A DNA stretch of 19,265 nt from Betaproteobacteria bacterium. Its GTDB lineage: Bacteria; Pseudomonadota; Gammaproteobacteria; Burkholderiales; Usitatibacteraceae. The notes below the pieces were generated by a model, which did no database searches, was not told where the DNA came from, and saw only the letters and a program-made list of their open reading frames with translations. How positions within the stretch are numbered: position 1 is the first letter of the stretch; each line of letters starts with the position of its first letter. The translations under genes and the position numbers were made by a program. Below are positions 1-6,200 of this stretch, piece by piece. The stretch covers positions 1-19,265 of the forward strand of contig JAAOZZ010000368.1 of NCBI GenBank assembly GCA_012274175.1. Reading direction: 5' to 3'.

Positions 1-562
1 CGGCGCGCGCGCGCGCGCGCTCGATCGCGTACAAGAGCCACGGCAGGAACGGCACGGGCCCCGCTGGAGCGTGGGGGAACCACGCGAGCGTGCCGTTGAA
101 TGCGAAGAGCAGCGCGCCCGTCGTGGCGGCCAGGCGCCCCACGCCGAGCCGGCGCAGGAGCGCGTAGGTGCCCCACCCGGCGAGGATCTCGAGCGCGACC
201 TGCATCCACGCCATTCCGCGCGGCAAGAGGAGCAGCAGCGTGAGCGGAAAGAACGCGGCGGGCTGGTATTCGCCCGCGAGCGGCAGCCCGACGCCGGAGT
301 AAGGATTCCACCACGGGACGATGCCCCGCAGCCAATCGCTCGCGGCCAGGTGGCCGAGGGCCTGGGTGGTCGCGCCGTTGTTGGGATCGATGTACGGCAC
401 GCCGCGCATGGCCGCGGCCGCCTGGTCGAAAGCGACCGAAGCCACGTAGTACAGCGGATCGGCGCTCCAGTAGCCCGCGAGCTGCGGCGCGGCGAGCGCC
501 AGCGCCACCACCGCGATGCACAGGACCGCCTTGATGTCGCTGCTGTGGGCGGCCGCGGTCAA
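1..562 (-). CDS. Multispanning membrane protein, GT-C/YfhO-like (3' end beyond window)
   Basis: About 187 codons are visible and the frame is still open at position 1, so the C-terminal part is outside the window. After a short polar N-terminus there is a hydrophobic helix (about residues 13-25) followed by a long predicted extracytoplasmic loop containing WWNPYSGVGLPLAGEYQPAA. More hydrophobic segments follow, rich in Leu around FFPLTLLLLLP. The NPYSG.G.PL...Q.....P pattern after the first helix resembles the YfhO-type and other GT-C-like membrane proteins that handle lipid-linked sugars; this is family resemblance only and the substrate is unknown. In this frame the only canonical start after the upstream stop is TTG at 562, which overlaps the TGA of the YCII gene (TTGA), suggesting translational coupling. 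A GTG near 511 is the alternative start. The last visible residues are an Arg-Ala run encoded by a GC dinucleotide repeat. Confidence 0.6.
   Translation of the reverse strand, partial: MTAAAHSSDIKAVLCIAVVALALAAPQLAGYWSADPLYYVASVAFDQAAAAMRGVPYIDPNNGATTQALGHLAASDWLRGIVPWWNPYSGVGLPLAGEYQPAAFFPLTLLLLLPRGMAWMQVALEILAGWGTYALLRRLGVGRLAATTGALLFAFNGTLAWFPHAPAGPVPFLPWLLYAIERARARA
3..20. repeat. (GC)9 dinucleotide repeat inside a coding region
   Basis: Nine uninterrupted GC units lie inside the membrane-protein reading frame, where they encode alternating Arg and Ala just after a predicted membrane segment. Such simple runs can slip during replication. A change that is not a multiple of three bases would break the frame. 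Confidence 0.8.
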
Positions 563-906
563 GCGCGGCCCGCGGTCTCCCGGATGGGACGGATCGGCCG
601 CACCTCGATGCTGCCCACGCTCGCCGGCGGGATCTTCGAGGCGATGCGGATCGCTTCATCCAGGTCCCGCGCCTCGACCATGTAGAACCCCGCGAGCTGC
701 TCCTTGGTCTCGGCGAAGGGACCGTCGGTGACCGACACCTTGCCCCCGCGCACCCGCACGGTGGTGGCCGTGGCCACCGGCTGCAGCGCCTCCGAGGCCA
801 CGCAATGGCCGCTCGCCCGGATCGCCTCGTCGTAGTCGAGGCATTCGCCGTCGGGCATCTCCTGCAGCGCCTTCTCCTCGCCGTACACGAGGCACAGGTA
901 TTTCAT
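559..906 (-). CDS. YCII-related (DGPF-type) domain protein
   Basis: This 115-residue protein is a single YCII-related domain. It starts with the typical MKYLCLVYGEE strand, has VTDGPFAETKEQLAGFYMVE at residues 59-78 with the DGPF signature, and continues with DLDEAIRIASKIP and a final EVRPIRPI strand. Length and motif order fit the DGPF branch of the family, small ferredoxin-like (dimeric alpha-beta barrel) proteins. Some members are enzymes, but most have no known reaction. DGPF genes are often paired with an ECF sigma factor; none is present here. The ATG at 906 is preceded by a good GAGGAG site, which itself overlaps the stop of the zinc-finger gene upstream, so the two are almost certainly co-transcribed. 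The stop codon overlaps the TTG start of the next gene. Confidence 0.88.
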   Translation of the reverse strand: MKYLCLVYGEEKALQEMPDGECLDYDEAIRASGHCVASEALQPVATATTVRVRGGKVSVTDGPFAETKEQLAGFYMVEARDLDEAIRIASKIPPASVGSIEVRPIRPIRETAGRA

Positions 907-916
907 GGCGATCTCC

Positions 917-1180
917 TCAGCGCCCGAGCTCCATCCCCAGCTGGTCGACGTAGCACCAGCTCCAGGTCTCCCCCGGCTCGAGGGAGGTGATGATCGGATG
1001 CTTCGTTCCGTGGAAGTGCTTCGTGGCGTGCTTGTTCTTCGAGTCGTCGCAGCAGCCGACGTGCCCGCAGGTGCGGCATAGGCGCAGGTGCACCCACGTG
1101 TCGCCCATCTTGAGGCACTCCTCGCAGCCCGTGCTGTTCGGGCGGTCCGTCTTCACGAATTGCAGGTGGCCGCAGTCCAT
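917..1180 (-). CDS. Small bacterial UBP-type zinc finger protein
   Basis: An 87-residue protein consisting of one zf-UBP domain. Likely metal ligands are Cys3 and His5, the C19-E-E-C22 pair, the C35-R-T-C38 pair, Cys43/Cys44, and His51, His55, His57 and His61. The stretch LRLCRTCGHVGCC followed by HATKHFHGTKHP and SWCYVDQ follows the eukaryotic order of this domain. In eukaryotes zf-UBP domains of deubiquitinases and HDAC6 bind the free C-terminal Gly-Gly of ubiquitin. The Gly-Arg-Tyr after the central Cys used for that contact is absent here (Cys-Cys-Asp-Asp instead), while the later Trp-Cys-Tyr is kept. Its bacterial role is unknown. I chose the ATG at 1180 because the domain begins at residue 3; the same frame stays open far upstream only as a shadow of the carboxylase gene. 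It lies 17 bases after the carboxylase stop. Confidence 0.85.
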   Translation of the reverse strand: MDCGHLQFVKTDRPNSTGCEECLKMGDTWVHLRLCRTCGHVGCCDDSKNKHATKHFHGTKHPIITSLEPGETWSWCYVDQLGMELGR

Positions 1181-1197
1181 GGGAAATTGTAGCGCTT

Positions 1198-2760
1198 CTA
1201 GGGAGGCACGCCTGCGCGCCGCTTGATGCCCACGCTGGTCGCGAGCCGGCCCTGCATCGCGTCGACGAAGCGGCAGATGAGCGGCCGGGTCTCCCGCGGG
1301 TCGATCACGTCCTCCACCGCGAAAGCCTCGGCGGTGAGGAGCGGGGATGCGACCGACCGCAGCTCCGCCTCGATCTCGGCCAACCGCGCCTTCGGGTCCG
1401 GGGCGCTCTCGATCTCGCGCCGGAATGCCGCCGCGGCGCCGCCTTCCACCGGCAGCGATCCCCATTCGGCCGAAGGCCACGCGACCTTGAAATCCAGGCC
1501 GTTCTTGTCCGTGGCCGCCATGCCCGCCATGCCGTAGCACTTGCGGATCACGACGGTCAACATCGGCACGGTGGCCTGCAGCGCGGTATAGACCGAGCGC
1601 ATGCCTTCCCGCAGGGTCGCGGCCTGCTCCGCCTGCAGTCCCACCATGAAGCCCGGCACGTCGACGAGGAAGATGATGGGAATGTGGAACGTGTCGCAAA
1701 GCAGGATGAAGTGCGTTTGCTTGCGCGCGGCCTTCACGTCCATGGCCCCGCCGTTGATCATCGGGTTGTTGGCGATGATGCCGACCACCTTGCCGTTCAT
1801 CCGCGCGAACATCGTGATCAGCGCCTTGCCGAAGGTGGGCTGGATCTCGAAGAGGGAATCCCGGTCGGCCACCAGGGCGATCAGCTTGCGCATGTTGTAG
1901 GGCTGGCGTCGCTCCCGCGGAACGATGGACAGGAGCGCCTCTTCGCGGCGCTGGGGATCGTCGCTCGAAGCCACGGTAGGAGGCAGCTCCCAGACGTTGG
2001 CCGGCATGTAGCTCAGGTACCGGCGGATCATCGCGAAGCAATCCGGTTCGTTCTCCGCGGCGTTGTCGATCGTTCCGGCCATGTCGACCGCGACGTGCGC
2101 CCCGCCCAGCGCCTCCTTGTCGATCTTCTGCCCGAGGGAGCGCTCGACCACGGGCGGGCCCGCGGCGAACACCTGGCTCGTGCCCTTCACCATCACCGAC
2201 CAGTGGGCGAGGATCGCGCGGCCCGCGGGACCGCCGGCGGCCGTACCCATCACCGCGCAGATCACCGGCACTTCCGACATGAGCTCGACGGAACGCTCGA
2301 ATCCGTGGACTCCCGGAAATACGGTGTAGCCGCGCCGCGCCGCGGAAGCCACGCTGCCGCCCGCGCCGTCGATCAGGTTCACGAGGGGAATGCGGTATTC
2401 GTGGGCGAGGTCCTCGACGAAGCCGCCCTGCCCGCCCTTGCGCCGGTCGCCGCCCCAGCTCGTGCCGCCGCGCACCGTGAAGTCCTCGCCGCCGATCGCG
2501 ACGTCGCGCCCGTCGATCTTCGCCAACCCCATCACGTAGGGCGCGGGCACCACCTTGGCGAGCTGGCCGTCCACGTAGGTCCCCTTGCCCGTGAGGCGGC
2601 CCACTTCCTGGAACGAGGCGGCATCGCACAAGCCGGCGATGCGCTCGCGCACCGTGAGGCGTCCCTGCGCGTGGTGCTTGTCGATCGCCTCCGCGCCGCC
2701 CAGGCCCTCGGCGAAGGCGCGCCGTCGCGCGATCTCATCGGTTTCAGGCTTCCACGACAT
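1198..2760 (-). CDS. Acyl-CoA carboxylase carboxyltransferase (beta) subunit
   Basis: This 520-residue protein belongs to the propionyl-/methylmalonyl-/methylcrotonyl-CoA carboxyltransferase family. It would transfer a carboxyl group from biotin to an acyl-CoA. The N-terminal crotonase-like half carries VRGGTSWGGD near 97-105 and the oxyanion-hole-type DGAGGS at 131-136. The C-terminal half carries DVPGFMVG at 367-374 and CYGMAGMA at 408-415. Length is normal for the family. No biotin carboxylase or biotin carrier gene is nearby, so partner and substrate (propionyl, methylmalonyl, geranyl or another acyl) cannot be assigned. The central segment, with VFAAGPPVVERSLG and GGAHVAVDMAG, looks different from textbook propionyl-CoA carboxylase. 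The start at 2760 is preceded by AAGGAG at good spacing; an upstream in-frame ATG at 2808 has no comparable site. It heads a minus-strand run of four genes. Confidence 0.9.
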   Translation of the reverse strand: MSWKPETDEIARRRAFAEGLGGAEAIDKHHAQGRLTVRERIAGLCDAASFQEVGRLTGKGTYVDGQLAKVVPAPYVMGLAKIDGRDVAIGGEDFTVRGGTSWGGDRRKGGQGGFVEDLAHEYRIPLVNLIDGAGGSVASAARRGYTVFPGVHGFERSVELMSEVPVICAVMGTAAGGPAGRAILAHWSVMVKGTSQVFAAGPPVVERSLGQKIDKEALGGAHVAVDMAGTIDNAAENEPDCFAMIRRYLSYMPANVWELPPTVASSDDPQRREEALLSIVPRERRQPYNMRKLIALVADRDSLFEIQPTFGKALITMFARMNGKVVGIIANNPMINGGAMDVKAARKQTHFILLCDTFHIPIIFLVDVPGFMVGLQAEQAATLREGMRSVYTALQATVPMLTVVIRKCYGMAGMAATDKNGLDFKVAWPSAEWGSLPVEGGAAAAFRREIESAPDPKARLAEIEAELRSVASPLLTAEAFAVEDVIDPRETRPLICRFVDAMQGRLATSVGIKRRAGVPP

Positions 2761-2806
2761 CTCCACTCCTTCGTCTCGCGTCTCGTCCGGCGGGGGTTCC
2801 CGCCGC

Positions 2807-2836
2807 ATTCTGCGGTGCGGACGAAGGCAGCGTCAA
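2807..2836 (-). promoter_or_regulatory. Candidate sigma70 promoter for the carboxylase run
   Basis: On the minus strand a TTGACG hexamer (2836-2831) is followed after 18 bases by CAGAAT (2812-2807). The -35 matches the sigma70 consensus at 5 of 6 positions and the -10 at 4 of 6. Transcription would begin near 2800, about 40 bases before the ATG at 2760. Found by eye only. Confidence 0.45.
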
Positions 2837-2842
2837 CGAAAT

Positions 2843-2862
2843 TGTCCACAGAAGTGTTGACA
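2843..2862. promoter_or_regulatory. Imperfect dyad (possible operator) between divergent promoters
   Basis: TGTCCACA (2843-2850) and TGTTGACA (2855-2862) form 8-base inverted arms with one mismatch around a 4-base centre. The right arm contains the -35 box of the plus-strand promoter, and the left arm lies just upstream of the minus-strand -35 box. A protein bound here could control both directions. No regulator gene adjoins the site. Confidence 0.4.
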
Positions 2863-2886
2863 GTTTTTCCGGGCGCGTTGTACGGT
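2857..2886 (+). promoter_or_regulatory. Candidate sigma70 promoter for the ABC importer genes
   Basis: A perfect TTGACA (2857-2862) is followed after 18 bases by TACGGT (2881-2886), which keeps the key first, second and last positions of the -10 consensus. The expected start near 2893 gives a leader of about 23 bases that contains AAGGAGG at 2904-2910. Confidence 0.5.
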
Positions 2887-2915
2887 GCGGAGCGTCACTA
2901 CATAAGGAGGGGATG

Positions 2916-3923
2916 ATGAAGAGGGCAAAGTTTCTGGCGATTTTCGCCGCCGCCATCGCACTGGGGGGCAGTTCCCTGGCCGCGGCCGAGGTGAGCGAGC
3001 TGAAGATGATGTCGCAGTACGGCATCGGCTACATGCAGCTCACTGTCATGAAGCACGACAAGCTGATCGAGAAGCATCTCGCCCAGGCGGGCCTCGGGAA
3101 TACGAAGGTGACCTGGGCCACTTTGGGCGCGGGTGCCGCGGCCAACGACGCCCTGCTCTCGGGCAGCCTGCACTTCGCGGCCGGCGGCACGGGCCCCGCG
3201 TTCATCCTCTGGGACCGCACCAAGGGCGGGATGGAAGTGCACGGCGTGGCGGCACTTTCCTCGATGCCCTGCATCCTGGTCACGAGCAACCCGGCAGTGA
3301 AGACCATCAAGGACTTCAGCGACAAGGACCGCATCTCGCTTGCGGGCGCGGGCTCCTCGGTGCAGACCATCTACCTGCAGATGGCCGTGGCGAAGGATTT
3401 CGGCATCGCCAACTACAAGAAGTTGAATCCCCTGATGGTGAACCTGCCGCACCCGGAAGGCCTGCGGGCGCTGCTTTCGGGCTCCGGGCAGATCGACGCC
3501 CAGTTCGCCTCGCCGCCGTTCCAGGAGCGCGCCCTCGAGGACCCGAAGATCCACGCGGTGCTCAACTCCTACGACGTGATGGGCGGGCCCAACACCTTCC
3601 TCATGGTGTGGGCCACGAAGAAATTCCGCGACGAGAACCCGAAGACCTACAAGGCGGTGGTGGACGCCATGAAGGAAGCGACGGATGCGATCAACGCCGA
3701 CAAGAAGCGCGCGGCTGAGATCTATGCGCAGGAAGGCGGCGGCAAGGAAGACGTGAAGAAGCTGCTCGCCATGATGAACGACCCGCAGATGCGCTACACC
3801 ATGGCGCCCGAGCGCGTCCTTCCCTACGCGAAGTTCATGTTCGACGTGGGCATCATCAAGCACCAGCCCGGATCGTGGAAGGACCTGTTCTTCCCGGAGG
3901 TGCACGACCTGCCGGGAAGCTGA
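2916..3923 (+). CDS. ABC transporter periplasmic binding protein, NitT/TauT (NMT1/THI5-like) type
   Basis: A binding protein of about 335 residues. The N-terminus is a clear Sec signal peptide: MKRAKF, a hydrophobic stretch, then SSLAAAE with likely cleavage after Ala-Ala-Ala. The mature part shows features of the SsuA/TauA/NMT1 class, including LGAGAAANDALLSGSLHFAA (count the substrate, scan the pocket) and the hinge-type NPAVKTIKDFSDKDRISLAG. The class binds aliphatic sulfonates, taurine, nitrate, thiamine precursors or small aromatics; the ligand here is not readable. Two ATG codons are adjacent (2913 and 2916). The second is 5 bases from the strong AAGGAGG and is preferred. The permease gene follows 39 bases downstream; no ATP-binding subunit is encoded in the window. 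Confidence 0.9.
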   Translation: MKRAKFLAIFAAAIALGGSSLAAAEVSELKMMSQYGIGYMQLTVMKHDKLIEKHLAQAGLGNTKVTWATLGAGAAANDALLSGSLHFAAGGTGPAFILWDRTKGGMEVHGVAALSSMPCILVTSNPAVKTIKDFSDKDRISLAGAGSSVQTIYLQMAVAKDFGIANYKKLNPLMVNLPHPEGLRALLSGSGQIDAQFASPPFQERALEDPKIHAVLNSYDVMGGPNTFLMVWATKKFRDENPKTYKAVVDAMKEATDAINADKKRAAEIYAQEGGGKEDVKKLLAMMNDPQMRYTMAPERVLPYAKFMFDVGIIKHQPGSWKDLFFPEVHDLPGS

Positions 3924-3962
3924 GCCCGATGGCGGCGGACGTCGTGCCGAGGGAAAGGGCCC

Positions 3963-4832
3963 GTGTCTAGCGTGCCCGACGCCCGCCCCGAGTACGTGCG
4001 CGAGCAGGTCGCCGAGCACGACTTCGGGATCGTTCGCAAGCCCCTCACGTTCTGGGAGCGCGTGAAGGACAACGGGTTCGTCCGCAAGACCTTCCTGTTG
4101 CTGGTGCTCGCGGCGCTCTGGCAGGCGTACGCAGCGCACCTGGACAACGTGCTGATCATGCCGACGTTCACCGAGACGCTGCAGGCGTTCACGCAGCGCA
4201 TCGCCGACGGCGAGCTGCTGCGCAAGTCCTGGCGCTCGATCGAGGTGCTCCTCCAGGGCTACGGGATCGGGCTCGTGCTGGCCCTCCTCGTGACCGTCCT
4301 CGCCATGGCCTCGCGCATCGGCACCGACCTGCTGGAGACCCTCACGGCGATGTTCAATCCGCTGCCGGCGATCGCGCTCCTTCCGCTGGCGCTCATCTGG
4401 TTCGGCCTGGGCAACGGCAGCATCGTCTTCGTGCTCGTGCACGCGGTGATGTGGCCCATCGCGCTCGCCACCCACTCGGGCTTCCTCGGCGTCTCGAGCA
4501 CCATGCGCATGGTGGGCCGCAACTACGGGCTCGGGGGCTTGCGCTACGTGGCGAAGATCCTCATCCCGGCGGCCTTTCCCAGCATCCTGTCGGGATTGAA
4601 GATCGGCTGGGCGTTCGCGTGGCGCACGTTGATTGCCGCGGAGCTGGTCTTCGGGACCACTTCGGGCTCGGGCGGCCTGGGCTGGTTCATCTACGAGAAC
4701 AAGAACGTCCTCGACATTCCCGCGGTCTTCGCGGGGCTCTTCACGGTGATCCTGATCGGGCTGCTGGTGGAGAACCTGTTCTTCCGCGTCCTCGAGCGCA
4801 AGACCATCCGCAAGTGGGGGATGCATTCCTGA
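3963..4832 (+). CDS. ABC transporter permease, SsuC/TauC-like
   Basis: An inner-membrane permease of 289 residues in the BPD_transp_1 (MetI-like) family. A cytoplasmic N-terminal segment of about 40 residues precedes the first membrane helix (about 42-58). Further helices lie near 97-117, 133-150, 153-170, 213-230 and 252-272. The cytoplasmic EAA-type loop that contacts the ATPase spans roughly 186-212 (GRNYGLGGLRYVAKILIPAA). The GTG at 3963 is preceded by GAGGGAAAGG; no ATG lies nearby in frame. It is co-oriented with the binding protein gene and ends 19 bases from the oppositely oriented TSUP gene, so the usual third gene for the ATPase is missing at this locus. Substrate class is inferred only from the binding protein. 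Confidence 0.9.
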   Translation: MSSVPDARPEYVREQVAEHDFGIVRKPLTFWERVKDNGFVRKTFLLLVLAALWQAYAAHLDNVLIMPTFTETLQAFTQRIADGELLRKSWRSIEVLLQGYGIGLVLALLVTVLAMASRIGTDLLETLTAMFNPLPAIALLPLALIWFGLGNGSIVFVLVHAVMWPIALATHSGFLGVSSTMRMVGRNYGLGGLRYVAKILIPAAFPSILSGLKIGWAFAWRTLIAAELVFGTTSGSGGLGWFIYENKNVLDIPAVFAGLFTVILIGLLVENLFFRVLERKTIRKWGMHS

Positions 4833-4851
4833 TGCAAGCGGTCCGTACCGT

Positions 4852-5598
4852 TCAGCGCAGGCTTGTCGCCACGAGGATCACACCCGAGACCAGGAGCAAC
4901 ACCAGCACCGTCTTGGCGAATCGGGCGGTGTCGAGTCGCCCATAGATGCGTCGCCCGAGCCAGACGCCCGCGATCGTCCCGGGAAGCGCAATCGCGAGCA
5001 GAGGCCAGAGTTCGGCGGTGAGCAGCCCTGCGGTACCTTGCGTTACGAGTGCAAACAGAAGGATCGACAGGTTGTAGCCCTGGAAAATCCCGCGGCGCGC
5101 ATCCTTCTCCCAGCCGCGCAGCTCAGCCCACAGCGTAGGCAATATTCCCGAGAGACCCGAGAGCCCGCCCAGGATTCCCCCTGCCAGACCTACCGCGGAA
5201 TCCGCCGCCTTTCCGCCCCGCGTCCATGCCGCACGGGAGTGGTGGGCAAGAAGGACGGTGCAGCTGACGATCAGCAGGATTCCAATACCGCACTTGAAGT
5301 CCACCGCGTTCACGTGCGGCAGCAGCTTCACGCCAACGGGCACACCAAGCACCCCGCCCGCTACGAACGGCAGGAGGCGGCGAAAATCGATGGCATGCCA
5401 GATGGACGGAAGCGTCTGGAGCTGCCCTGCCACCGAACAAGCGATCGTGAGCGGAGAGACGAGCAAAGGTGGCAACACCTGGACCCATATCGGCAGGGCC
5501 GTCATACCCGTCCCGAAGCCCGTGAGCCCATTCACCAACCCGCCCAGCAGCGCACCAACGAACACCAGCGGCCCGCCGATGGCAACGTCGAAAGTCAC
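4852..5598 (-). CDS. TSUP-family membrane transporter (TauE/SafE-like)
   Basis: A 248-residue integral membrane protein of the sulfite exporter TauE/SafE (TSUP) family. It begins with a helix containing GALLGGLVNGLTGFGTGM, the family's conserved repeat, and shows the second copy as GLAGGILGGLSGLSGILPTLW near the middle. Around eight hydrophobic segments are expected, and the length is typical. Family members export sulfite, sulfoacetate or other small organic anions, or are uncharacterised. The start is GTG at 5598, overlapping the TGA of soxG (GTGA); the open frame upstream of it is out-of-frame soxG sequence. Translational coupling to soxG places it as the fifth gene of the sarcosine oxidase operon, unlike the usual folate and C1 genes. 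Substrate unknown. Confidence 0.88.
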   Translation of the reverse strand: MTFDVAIGGPLVFVGALLGGLVNGLTGFGTGMTALPIWVQVLPPLLVSPLTIACSVAGQLQTLPSIWHAIDFRRLLPFVAGGVLGVPVGVKLLPHVNAVDFKCGIGILLIVSCTVLLAHHSRAAWTRGGKAADSAVGLAGGILGGLSGLSGILPTLWAELRGWEKDARRGIFQGYNLSILLFALVTQGTAGLLTAELWPLLAIALPGTIAGVWLGRRIYGRLDTARFAKTVLVLLLVSGVILVATSLR

Positions 5599-6200
5599 GT
5601 GCCCGCCCGAAATCCGTATTCGGCGCCAGCGTCCGAGAGCCAGGCCCAAACGTACTCCGCAAAACTTCGCCGGACGATGAGCTCCATCCCATCGGCTTCC
5701 AGGGGTCGCAGCAGGACAGATGCCTTGGCGAGCCGCGTCTGCGCGCAAGCACTGGGCCCGAACGATGGCGAGAGCAGGTCCAGGGGGCATTCCTTGGAGA
5801 GCAATTCGCGCACGTACCTGCCCTGCAGGACGATCACGGTTTGCCCGCTCCCCACCTCCGTGACGGCCGAGAAGGCGTCGCGAAGCGCTTCCCGCAGCGA
5901 ATCGGCGATCACCGTGTCGCCGCCGGCAGGAGTCACGAGCAGCCATTCGTCGGGCCCCAACCAGTAAGCCACCCGATCGCGATCGCAGACCACGGTGTTC
6001 GGCGCGATCGGCAGCGCCATCCCGAGCACGCGAGCTATGGTCGCCGCGAAACGCGCATCGCCCCTGCCGCCTCGAATGTTCAAGTGCCCGAGAAACGGGC
6101 GCTCCTGGGCGACGAGAATCGAATCACCCGGCGTCGCCGCACCCGAAGCGTCGAGGCGCAATCGGATCAGGGGGCTTTCCTTGCGTACCGTGTCACGCAT
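5595..6200 (-). CDS. soxG: Sarcosine oxidase gamma subunit
   Basis: At 201 residues this matches the gamma subunit of heterotetrameric sarcosine oxidase. Typical features are FLGHLNIRGG near the start, ALPIAPNTVVCDRDRVAYWL with WLGPDEWLLVTP in the middle, and a C-terminal ADGMELIVRRSFAEYVWAWL. The subunit is related to the tetrahydrofolate-binding GcvT fold and packs against the alpha subunit without a cofactor of its own. The ATG at 6200 overlaps the end of soxA by 8 bases (ATGCGTGA), and the stop overlaps the TSUP start by 4 bases, consistent with coupled translation. Assignment rests on these motifs and on gene order. Confidence 0.9.
   Translation of the reverse strand: MRDTVRKESPLIRLRLDASGAATPGDSILVAQERPFLGHLNIRGGRGDARFAATIARVLGMALPIAPNTVVCDRDRVAYWLGPDEWLLVTPAGGDTVIADSLREALRDAFSAVTEVGSGQTVIVLQGRYVRELLSKECPLDLLSPSFGPSACAQTRLAKASVLLRPLEADGMELIVRRSFAEYVWAWLSDAGAEYGFRAGT

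Noticed and set aside
1181..2629. Long upstream frame of the zinc-finger gene
   Set aside because: It is the carboxylase gene read in another frame on the same strand; translation is Arg/Gly-rich and has no start signal.
2898..4826. A 642-codon minus-strand open frame across the ABC importer genes
   Set aside because: Antisense shadow of the binding protein and permease; composition is Arg/His/Glu-rich with no domain, and no ribosome site precedes it.
5599..5946. N-terminal extension of the TSUP gene
   Set aside because: It lies inside soxG in another frame and is hydrophilic; the family's first helix begins right after the GTG at 5598.
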